Positions 58,100 to 64,000 of a DNA stretch of 64,000 bases are shown one piece after another. Below the pieces are notes generated by a model. The model was not told the DNA's origin. It did not search any database and was given only the letters and a program-made list of their open reading frames with translations. Numbering within the stretch: the first letter of the stretch is position 1; every line of letters starts with the position of its first letter. This stretch comes from Heyndrickxia sporothermodurans. Lineage in GTDB: Bacteria; Bacillota; Bacilli; Bacillales; Bacillaceae_C. The translations under genes were made by a program, and so were the position numbers. The DNA lies in the NCBI GenBank assembly GCA_016756695.1, contig CP066701.1:4050001-4114000 (forward strand). The letters run 5' to 3'.

Positions 58100-58453
58100 T
58101 TAGAATACTCCTTTTTGTGATTTTTGAATGGCCTTTGGTTGCTGAATGGACAACCCTTCTAACAACCAGCGAACCTCCTGTTGCGAAAGTTTACGTACTT
58201 CATTTTCATCTTTTGGCCATTGAAGTTTTCCTCCATCTAGTCGCTTATAAAGCATGGCGAAACCATCGCCATCAAAATATAAACATTTATAACGGTCTTT
58301 ACTCCAACCAGAGAAAAGGAAAATAGAATCTCCATATGGATCAAGTTCGAAAGAATCTTGAATTAGCGTTGCTAATCCATCAATTCCCTTCCTCATATCT
58401 GTTTTACCGCAAATAATATAAATGTTTTTTACACTGGTATAATCATGTTTCAT
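58100..58453 (-). CDS. tnpB: IS66 accessory protein TnpB
   Basis: The protein is 117 aa. IYIICGKTDMRKGIDGLATL and FLFSGWSKDRYKCLYFDGDG are the family pattern. It overlaps the tnpA stop by 4 bp. Confidence 0.92.
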   Translation of the reverse strand: MKHDYTSVKNIYIICGKTDMRKGIDGLATLIQDSFELDPYGDSIFLFSGWSKDRYKCLYFDGDGFAMLYKRLDGGKLQWPKDENEVRKLSQQEVRWLLEGLSIQQPKAIQKSQKGVF

Positions 58454-58641
58454 AGATTTTTCAACTCCCTCATGACCGTTTGGATGATGTGCTCATCTAC
58501 GCCGTTGAAGAAGGAAATTTCAGCAGCTTCAATTTTGATTGTGCAAAAGCTATTTGAAGGATCTTTCGAAGTTGTGGATGTTATAATATTTTTTTCTGGT
58601 TGTATTGAAACGGGGACGATTGTTAGTTTTTGTTGTGACAT
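58450..58641 (-). CDS. Short IS66 TnpA-like protein
   Basis: The protein is 63 aa with its own strong ribosome site (AAGGAGGTG) and an overlap with tnpB. It resembles only the C-terminal part of TnpA (a ...VPV... start and IEAAEISFFNGVDEHIIQTV); the N-terminal helix-turn-helix is absent. It may be a naturally short form of this IS66 lineage rather than a truncation. Confidence 0.7.
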   Translation of the reverse strand: MSQQKLTIVPVSIQPEKNIITSTTSKDPSNSFCTIKIEAAEISFFNGVDEHIIQTVMRELKNL

Positions 58642-58724
58642 AGGAAAAGCACCTCCTTAATTGATACGATTATTGTACTAAGGGGTGCTGATCATTTATA
58701 TGCGTTGTTTGAATGGGGGCTTAC

Positions 58725-58732
58725 TGGTCAAC
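58725..58732. repeat. Right 8-bp target duplication of IS66 copy 2
   Basis: This is an exact copy of TGGTCAAC at 56305-56312, directly after the right end of the element. Confidence 0.93.
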
Positions 58733-58855
58733 TACCATTATACAAGATTTGGGGAGGTACTTCTTTTTTTATCTCTTAAACCCCTTGATACACAAGGGCT
58801 AAGAATTATGAAATTCATTCAGTTATATACTTTTTCGATATTTCTGATACATAAA

Positions 58856-58888
58856 ATCAAGTGTTCATATTAACCTTGATTTTTTTAT
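58856..58888. terminator. Weak hairpin that could stop transcription from either side
   Basis: AATCAAG and CTTGATT pair around a 14-base loop. On the plus strand a run of seven T follows; on the minus strand only TTTT. It could end the dprA transcript or limit read-through from the IS elements. Confidence 0.45.
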
Positions 58889-59103
58889 TTGTCAATAAAG
58901 AGTGGAAGTTCAAAACTAGAAATCGTTTTCATTATAAGTTTTTTATTGCTAGTATCTGTTGGAAACAGTATAACAGATATTCCAAAATTGCAACCTTTTT
59001 CACTTAAATAGATGATTTTTTTATCATTTCGTTCCAAATTGCTTAGTTGTTTTCCTTTAGAAACGTTAGATAAATCTAGATATATGAAAAAAATCTGAGA
59101 AAA
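58885..59103 (-). pseudogene. Coding-like remnant of unknown gene downstream of dprA
   Basis: A 72-codon stretch between stops has no usable ATG before its last third. It reads like protein: IYLDLSNVSKGKQLSNLERN, then KKIIYLSEKGCNFGISVILF and ELPLFIDK at the end. The GxxFGIxVIL pattern faintly recalls the C-terminal region of FtsK/EssC/HerA-type ATPases, but this is too short to assign. It is not a normal neighbour of dprA. It is probably a fragment left by rearrangement, or chance. Confidence 0.35.
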
Positions 59104-59172
59104 TTACAGCATAAAATTATTGCCTAAATTAATATTATTTATTGAACAGTATACATAAATAGTTAACTCTGC

Positions 59173-60045
59173 CTAAAGATTGAGTTCATTAATAATATCT
59201 TCACTATTTAATACCAACTTTGCACCCTGTTGTATTAACATATTTGTTCCTTTTGAAAGTGGATCAAACATATTACCCGGAATAGCAAATACCTCTCTAC
59301 CTTCCTGTAACGCATATTCCGCAGTAATTAATGACCCACTTCTTTCCTCCGCTTGAATAATCAATGTTCCAACCGATAATCCATTAATTATTCGATTTCT
59401 CATTGGAAAATGCCATTTTTGCGGCTTCACTTGTGGAGGATACTCCGAAATAAGAAGGTGCTCTTTTTTCATATTCTCTGCTAATTGTTTATTTTCCTGC
59501 GGATATACATGAAAAAAACCATTTCCTAAAACACCAATTGTTTTTCCACCAAATTGAATAGTTACTTGATGTGCTATTGTATCTACCCCTTTTGCTAAAC
59601 CACTTGTTATGATCATCCGTTTATTTAATAAACTTGGCAGCAACTCTTCTATCACTTTTCTGGCATATCCATTTCCTTTTCGCGAACCGACAATGGCAAG
59701 TGAGGGCTCGTTAAGAAGAGTGGCATTACCCATTGTGTATAGAACGATAGGTGGATTGTAAATTTGTTTTAATCTAAATGGGTATGTTTTATCAAATATA
59801 GTTATTGGATGGATATTATGATTCGTGAGGGTCGCTATAATTTTGTCGGGATTTAAATGTTGAAGATCATAATAAAACTTGGAGAAAAGTTCGGGTGGAA
59901 GTTGCGTGAGATTTTTTAATGTGGAATCTGAAAAGCGATATATATTTTTTAAACTAGGGTCCGATTTTAGTATAGATATCATTCCTTTTGATCCTATTCC
60001 CCTGCAATAATGAAGATGTATCAATCTTTTCTTATACTCTTCCAT
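59173..60045 (-). CDS. dprA: DNA-processing protein DprA (Smf)
   Basis: The protein is 290 aa. It loads RecA on incoming single-stranded DNA during transformation. The Rossmann-like core shows LAIVGSRKGNGYARKVIEEL, IITSGLAKGVDTIAHQ, IGVLGNGFFHVYPQENKQLA, FPMRNRIINGLSVGTLIIQA and SLITAEYALQEGREVFAIPG. A small N-terminal SAM-like region is present and no C-terminal winged helix. AAAGGAGG precedes the ATG. It is normally followed by topA. Confidence 0.96.
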   Translation of the reverse strand: MEEYKKRLIHLHYCRGIGSKGMISILKSDPSLKNIYRFSDSTLKNLTQLPPELFSKFYYDLQHLNPDKIIATLTNHNIHPITIFDKTYPFRLKQIYNPPIVLYTMGNATLLNEPSLAIVGSRKGNGYARKVIEELLPSLLNKRMIITSGLAKGVDTIAHQVTIQFGGKTIGVLGNGFFHVYPQENKQLAENMKKEHLLISEYPPQVKPQKWHFPMRNRIINGLSVGTLIIQAEERSGSLITAEYALQEGREVFAIPGNMFDPLSKGTNMLIQQGAKLVLNSEDIINELNL

Positions 60046-60070
60046 ATAATCCTCCTTTAAATGTTAGTAA

Positions 60071-60098
60071 AATAGTCCCTCTTAATAGAGGGACTATT
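60071..60098 (-). terminator. Terminator after sucD
   Basis: AATAGTCCCTC, a six-base loop and GAGGGACTATT form a perfect 11-bp stem, followed on the minus strand by TTACT. It lies between sucD and dprA. Confidence 0.8.
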
Positions 60099-60113
60099 AA
60101 TTATGACTTTATC

Positions 60114-61016
60114 TTAATGTGTTTTACACTTTTCGTAAAGTCCTCTTTCTTTAAGTACTTCAATTAATGTTTCACCCATTACTGATGGTGTTGCTGCCAC
60201 TTTAATTCCGCACTCATTCATGACACGGATTTTTTCTTCAGCTGTACCTTTTCCACCGGAAATAATCGCACCGGCATGTCCCATGCGTTTTCCTGGAGGT
60301 GCTGTTACACCGCCGATGAATCCTACAACCGGTTTCGTCATATTGGCTTTCACCCAGTTAGCAGCTTCTTCTTCTGCAGTACCACCGATTTCACCAATCA
60401 TAATAACAGCTTCAGTTTCTGGATCTTCATTGAATGCTTTTAGCACGTCAATAAAGTCAGTTCCATTAACGGGATCTCCACCGATACCTACAGCAGTAGT
60501 TTGTCCAATACCTGCTTGTGATAATTGATGAACTGCTTCATAAGTTAATGTACCAGAACGTGATACGACACCAACATGCCCTTTTGTATGAATGTATCCA
60601 GGCATAATACCGATTTTACATTCTTCAGGAGTGATGACACCAGGACAGTTAGGACCAACTAAACGAGTCTTTTTGCCTTCCATATAACGTTTTACTTTTA
60701 CCATATCCAATACAGGAATATGTTCAGTGATACAAATTGCTAAATCTAATTCTGCATCAACAGCTTCCATAATTGCATCCGCAGCAAAAGGAGCTGGAAC
60801 ATAAATGACGGAAGCATTTGCACCAGTAGCTTTAACCGCTTCTTCAACGGTATTAAATACCGGTACACCTTCAACTTCTGTTCCGCCTTTACCTGGAGAT
60901 GTACCCCCAACGATTTTTGTACCGTATTCTAGCATTTGTTTTGTATGGAAAAGAGCTGTTTTTCCAGTAATACCTTGAACGATTACTTTTGTATCTTTAT
61001 TAACAAAAACGCTCAT
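60114..61016 (-). CDS. sucD: Succinyl-CoA synthetase alpha subunit
   Basis: The protein is 300 aa. It catalyses the TCA-cycle step succinyl-CoA to succinate with substrate-level phosphorylation, together with SucC. The CoA-binding domain has [20 protein letters not shown]; the phospho-histidine is in [34 protein letters not shown] is also conserved. It is 21 bp after sucC. Confidence 0.97.
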   Translation of the reverse strand: MSVFVNKDTKVIVQGITGKTALFHTKQMLEYGTKIVGGTSPGKGGTEVEGVPVFNTVEEAVKATGANASVIYVPAPFAADAIMEAVDAELDLAICITEHIPVLDMVKVKRYMEGKKTRLVGPNCPGVITPEECKIGIMPGYIHTKGHVGVVSRSGTLTYEAVHQLSQAGIGQTTAVGIGGDPVNGTDFIDVLKAFNEDPETEAVIMIGEIGGTAEEEAANWVKANMTKPVVGFIGGVTAPPGKRMGHAGAIISGGKGTAEEKIRVMNECGIKVAATPSVMGETLIEVLKERGLYEKCKTH

Positions 61017-61037
61017 TATATTCCCCTGCCTTTCTTA

Positions 61038-62207
61038 TTATCTTGTTGTGCCTACTAATTCAACGATTTTTTGTGCACCGTCTGCCATAGATTCAGCTGC
61101 TACAATATTTAATCCGGATTCATTTAGAATTTTCTTACCTAAATCAACATTCGTTCCTTCTAAACGAACAACTAAAGGCAATTCTAAACCAACTTGTTTC
61201 GTTGCTTCTACGACACCTTCAGCAATAATGTCGCATTTCATAATTCCACCAAAAATATTTACGAAGATACCTTTAACATTTTCATCAGATAAGATGATTT
61301 TAAATGCTTCAGTAACTTTCTCAGCAGTTGCACCGCCCCCAACATCCAAGAAGTTAGCCGGATCGCCGCCATAATGTTTAATAATGTCCATTGTAGCCAT
61401 TGCAAGACCTGCGCCGTTTACCATACAACCGATTTTTCCGTCCAATGCAATGTAGCTTAAATCATATTTAGAAGCTTCAATTTCTTTTGGATCTTCTTCT
61501 TCAAGGTCGCGATATTCTAACACGTCTTTTTGACGATATAGTGCATTAGAATCAAAGTTTAATTTAGCATCTAATGCCATTACATTACCATCACCTGTTA
61601 CTACAAGTGGGTTAATTTCGGCAATTGAACAATCTTTTTCAACAAAAGCAGTATATAATCCCATCATGAATTTAACTGCTTTATTTACAAGATTAGCTGG
61701 AATGTTAATATTGAATGCAATTCGACGTGCTTGGAATGCAGTCAAACCAACAACTGGATCAATTGTTTCTTTGAAGATTTTTTCAGGTGTCTTTTCAGCA
61801 ACCTCTTCAATTTCTGTACCGCCTTCTTCAGATGCCATTAATACAACACGTGAAGTAGCACGATCTAAAACAAGACCTACATAATATTCTTTTTGAATAT
61901 CACAACCTTCTTCAATAAGAAGGCGCTTTACTTCTTTTCCTTCTGGACCAGTTTGGTGTGTTACCAATGTTTTTCCTAAGATTTCGTTTGCATATGTACG
62001 TACTTCTTCCAAATTCTTAGCAACTTTAACACCACCGGCTTTACCACGACCACCAGCATGAATTTGTGCTTTAACGACACATACAGTAGTACCTAATTCC
62101 TTTGCTGCTTCCACTGCTTCTTCAACTGTGAATGCAACTTTACCATTTGGTACCGCTACCCCGTATTTTCTGAGGATTTCTTTACCTTGATACTCATGGA
62201 TATTCAT
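61038..62207 (-). CDS. sucC: Succinyl-CoA synthetase beta subunit
   Basis: The protein is 389 aa with an ATP-grasp domain. [17 protein letters not shown] opens the protein; [14 protein letters not shown] binds nucleotide; [20 protein letters not shown] and [18 protein letters not shown] complete the signature. ATG 62207 is chosen because AGGAGG lies before it and the family starts there. Promoter at 62253-62281. Confidence 0.97.
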   Translation of the reverse strand: MNIHEYQGKEILRKYGVAVPNGKVAFTVEEAVEAAKELGTTVCVVKAQIHAGGRGKAGGVKVAKNLEEVRTYANEILGKTLVTHQTGPEGKEVKRLLIEEGCDIQKEYYVGLVLDRATSRVVLMASEEGGTEIEEVAEKTPEKIFKETIDPVVGLTAFQARRIAFNINIPANLVNKAVKFMMGLYTAFVEKDCSIAEINPLVVTGDGNVMALDAKLNFDSNALYRQKDVLEYRDLEEEDPKEIEASKYDLSYIALDGKIGCMVNGAGLAMATMDIIKHYGGDPANFLDVGGGATAEKVTEAFKIILSDENVKGIFVNIFGGIMKCDIIAEGVVEATKQVGLELPLVVRLEGTNVDLGKKILNESGLNIVAAESMADGAQKIVELVGTTR

Positions 62208-62252
62208 TTTCCATCCTCCTATCAAACTCTACAAAAAATAAACTGCGATTCC

Positions 62253-62281
62253 ATTGTATAAAATGGATTAAAATATGTCTA
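62253..62281 (-). promoter_or_regulatory. SigA promoter for sucCD
   Basis: On the minus strand TAGACA (62281-62276), 17 bp, then TACAAT (62258-62253), about 45 bp upstream of the sucC start. Confidence 0.7.
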
Positions 62282-62348
62282 GCTTTCTGACGAAATTAGA
62301 ATTGTTTATAACGTTATTTTATCTATTTTTTTACTAATTATTTACATA

Positions 62349-62374
62349 CTTCCGAATCATTCCATTTTCGGAAG
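62349..62374 (-). terminator. Hairpin after ylqH
   Basis: CTTCCGAA and TTCGGAAG pair around a 10-base loop, 40 bp beyond the ylqH stop. There is no proper T run on the minus strand, so it is at best a weak terminator. Confidence 0.4.
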
Positions 62375-62412
62375 ATGAATACTCATTTATATGAATATTG
62401 CGATTCATTTTA

Positions 62413-62688
62413 CTAGTTAGCAATATTGCGATCCAAACGATAAATAAATGCAAAAACTTCAGCAACTGCTTCATATAATTCTTCAGGAATCGTTTCATTT
62501 ATTTCTAGTTGACTAAGCAATTCTACTAAATTATGATCTTCTTGAATTGGAATATTTTTTTCTTTTGCTACTTCAATGATATTTTCAGCTGTTAAGCCTT
62601 TCCCTTTTGCGATAACTTTAGGTGCATCCTGGATTTCGGATTGATATTTTAAAGCGATTGCCTGTTGTCTTTTATTCGTTTCACTCAT
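62413..62688 (-). CDS. ylqH: FlhB C-terminal-domain homologue YlqH
   Basis: The protein is 91 aa. It resembles only the cytoplasmic domain of FlhB: APKVIAKGKGLTAENIIEVA, IPIQEDHNLVELL and LYEAVAEVFAFIYRLDR align with the corresponding part of FlhB (29289-30371). The NPTH autocleavage motif and all membrane helices are missing. It overlaps ylqG by 4 bp. A flagellar export role is suspected from homology but not shown. Confidence 0.92.
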   Translation of the reverse strand: MSETNKRQQAIALKYQSEIQDAPKVIAKGKGLTAENIIEVAKEKNIPIQEDHNLVELLSQLEINETIPEELYEAVAEVFAFIYRLDRNIAN

Positions 62689-63950
62689 ATTCGTATATCC
62701 ACCCCCGAGTATTGGTTTATCACCGAATTTGAAAGAGACTTTTGAACTTCATTATTTGAAGAATGTTCAAATTGGATTGCGGATAGGGTGTAATTTAAAT
62801 CTTTCAATCCTTGTTTTAATTTTGGAAGGATGAGCTTTGCCATATTTTGCAGTTGCTCGTTATTATTAATAATTTTTATTGAAATAATTCGGTTTTGCAC
62901 CTTCATATCAACAATGGTTTCCTTCAGATGTTCCAATTCTAAATAAAATAATACATGGCAATAATCAGGGTCTATTTTCCCATCTTCTTTTCGTTTCCCG
63001 GACCATTGCATTGTTAGTTCTGTTTGAAATCCAAATAATTGTAATGGTAATTGATAAACAATATGCTGGTATGGTGTATTTGAGTGTGATAATAATTGTT
63101 GTCCATTCATTTTATTAATGATCTGTTCTGCAAGTTCTTTTGTCTCCAATGTATGGCCGGTTTCCTGTAAATACTTTACTAACAACGGCTTCATGCTATT
63201 TTCTAAACTTTTGTTGTCTTCTATATTTGCTAAAATATCTGCTTCGTAAAACAATCCCATTTTACTTGTTGTTTTCTTTAATAATGATAATAGAATTTGT
63301 GGGACGGATTCTTTATTGTTTGCATCTAAGTCTTTAAGTTGTATAGATTCAAGTGTTGATAACAATGCTTGGACTGTTTTTGTTTTAGGTTCAGCAATTA
63401 ATTGAGATTCTAAATTTTGGAGCAAAGTTTGTATTGGAGCTTTGGGACTTAATACTTCCTTTAGTGATTTATAAATGGACTCAGAAAAAGGAAAGTCTTT
63501 TTCCACCATATATTTTAGGGCTTCGAACCCTTCCTTTGTATTATTCTGATGTTCAATCCATTGACCGGCTTTCAAGATTGATTCCTTCGGTAAGGGAATT
63601 TGTTCTTTTGCTAAGAATACTGTTAATTCTTTAAAAATTTTACTATTGGGAAGAGATAATTGTTTTAAAATAGAATCTTGAGTTTGATTTTCCATTGATA
63701 AAGGGGAAAGGATTTTTAAATGAATTTCTCCCTCTTTTGTTGATGCTTGAAACCAATACTTTCCGCCATTTATGATAGGAGCCTCAAGCTTTGCCAAAAT
63801 ATTTTGATTCCCTACTTTAACAACAGCTGTTTGATTTGGGTATATTTTACTAATATTTCCTGCAAAAACGTCACCCGATTTGAATTCAAATTGATTTTGA
63901 AGGGGCTTCACATCTCCTCTTAAAATTGACTGGATATTTGATAAGAGCAT
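62685..63950 (-). CDS. ylqG: FliK-like protein YlqG
   Basis: The protein is 421 aa. The N-terminal part is beta-rich (GDVFAGNISKIYPNQTAVVK); the C-terminal part from about residue 300 (LPLQLFGFQTELTMQWSGKR) resembles the flagellar hook-length control domain. With ylqH it forms a FliK/FlhB-like pair next to sucCD, as in B. subtilis. GGAGGGG precedes the ATG. Function unknown. Confidence 0.88.
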   Translation of the reverse strand: MLLSNIQSILRGDVKPLQNQFEFKSGDVFAGNISKIYPNQTAVVKVGNQNILAKLEAPIINGGKYWFQASTKEGEIHLKILSPLSMENQTQDSILKQLSLPNSKIFKELTVFLAKEQIPLPKESILKAGQWIEHQNNTKEGFEALKYMVEKDFPFSESIYKSLKEVLSPKAPIQTLLQNLESQLIAEPKTKTVQALLSTLESIQLKDLDANNKESVPQILLSLLKKTTSKMGLFYEADILANIEDNKSLENSMKPLLVKYLQETGHTLETKELAEQIINKMNGQQLLSHSNTPYQHIVYQLPLQLFGFQTELTMQWSGKRKEDGKIDPDYCHVLFYLELEHLKETIVDMKVQNRIISIKIINNNEQLQNMAKLILPKLKQGLKDLNYTLSAIQFEHSSNNEVQKSLSNSVINQYSGVDIRI

Positions 63951-64000
63951 TCAATCCCCTCCTTTTTTGGGCTATTATCATAAACTACTTGTTAAATTTT

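Larger units (their letters stand above)
56313..58724 (-). mobile_element. IS66-family element, copy 2, nested in the IS1182-like element
   Basis: The element is 2412 bp. Its ends are GTAAGCCCGAATTATAA (left) and GTAAGCCCCCATTCAAA (right, read inward), with an exact 8-bp duplication. It carries a short tnpA, tnpB and a split tnpC. Its proteins differ clearly from copy 1, so it is a different IS66 lineage, not a recent duplicate. A 12-bp inverted repeat (AAATAGCCGTAA with TTACGGCTATTT, 56360-56402) follows tnpC and may stop its transcript. Confidence 0.93.
54854..58815 (-). mobile_element. Decayed IS1182-like element, interrupted by an IS66 copy
   Basis: The body is the broken transposase at 54926-56280, and its upstream part continues on the far side of the IS66 insertion (58733 onward). 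Candidate ends are a 12-bp inverted repeat, AATTTCATAATT at 54854-54865 and AATTATGAAATT at 58804-58815. No matching target duplication follows these ends, and the repeat is AT-rich, so the limits are tentative. Confidence 0.5.
58733..59172. other. Gap between IS66 copy 2 and dprA
   Basis: The stretch holds the upstream end of the IS1182-like element (to about 58815), a possible terminator hairpin at 58856-58888, and a coding-like remnant at 58885-59103. The last 70 bp before dprA contain nothing I recognise. A small hairpin, CCCTTG with CAAGGG, is at about 58783-58800. Confidence 0.6.

Noticed and set aside
54854-58815. Confident ends for the IS1182-like element
   Set aside because: The 12-bp inverted repeat is AT-rich and no target duplication flanks it, so only tentative limits are given.
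58733-58873. 62-aa plus-strand frame after IS66 copy 2
   Set aside because: It is the leader of the IS1182-like element read backwards; no ribosome site and no family pattern.
1-64000. A new defence, biosynthetic or mobile cargo system
   Set aside because: Every gene of size belongs to the conserved ylqG-infB block or to insertion sequences. No cargo genes, toxin-antitoxin pairs, CRISPR arrays or unknown multi-gene cassettes were seen.

Overview
This is an AT-rich chromosomal segment of a flagellated member of the Bacillaceae (Firmicutes). The gene order follows Bacillus subtilis almost gene for gene: ylqG-ylqH-sucC-sucD-dprA-topA-(trmFO)-xerC-hslV-hslU-codY-[fla/che operon, flgB to swrB]-rpsB-tsf-pyrH-frr-uppS-cdsA-dxr-rseP-(proS)-polC-rimP-nusA-ylxR-ylxQ-infB. 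The window is reverse-complemented relative to transcription. Every host gene is on the minus strand, so transcription runs from high to low coordinates. The only plus-strand gene is one transposase. No rRNA, tRNA or CRISPR was seen. The species cannot be fixed from the sequence alone.

Layout, in transcription order. 63950-62413: FliK-like and FlhB-C-like proteins (ylqG, ylqH). 62207-60114: succinyl-CoA synthetase (sucCD) with a promoter and a terminator. 60045-59173: dprA. 59103-54854: a mobile-element graveyard, with a multiply frameshifted IS1182-like element carrying a nested IS66 copy. 54810-49435: topA, xerC, hslV, hslU. 49364-48585: codY. 48544-47065: an IS150-like IS3-family element sitting in the loop of the codY terminator. 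46705-19144: a 27.5-kb flagellar/chemotaxis operon of 33 genes (rod, MS ring, C ring, export gate, hook, CheY/B/A/W/C/D, SigD, SwrB). 19003-15896: rpsB-tsf and pyrH-frr. 15845-13369: a complete IS66 element. 13201-9146: uppS-cdsA-dxr-rseP. 8973-4654: polC. 4302-1933: rimP-nusA-ylxR-ylxQ. 1929-97: an IS with a zinc-ribbon DDE transposase. 70-1: the first codons of infB.

The functional modules are ordinary: motility and chemotaxis, translation, isoprenoid and phospholipid precursors, DNA replication and topology, and CodY with the HslUV protease. What is unusual is what happened to this conserved block. Four insertion sequences plus one decayed one lie between housekeeping genes. Three (two IS66 copies and the infB-proximal IS) have readable 8- or 12-bp target duplications, and the IS150-like element has a 3-bp one. 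Two genes normally embedded here are absent: proS between rseP and polC, and trmFO between topA and xerC. nusA carries a one-base deletion that splits its reading frame. The element upstream of infB separates that essential gene from its operon. I found no new defence or biosynthetic system; the notable signals are genome rearrangement, insertion-site choice and gene integrity.
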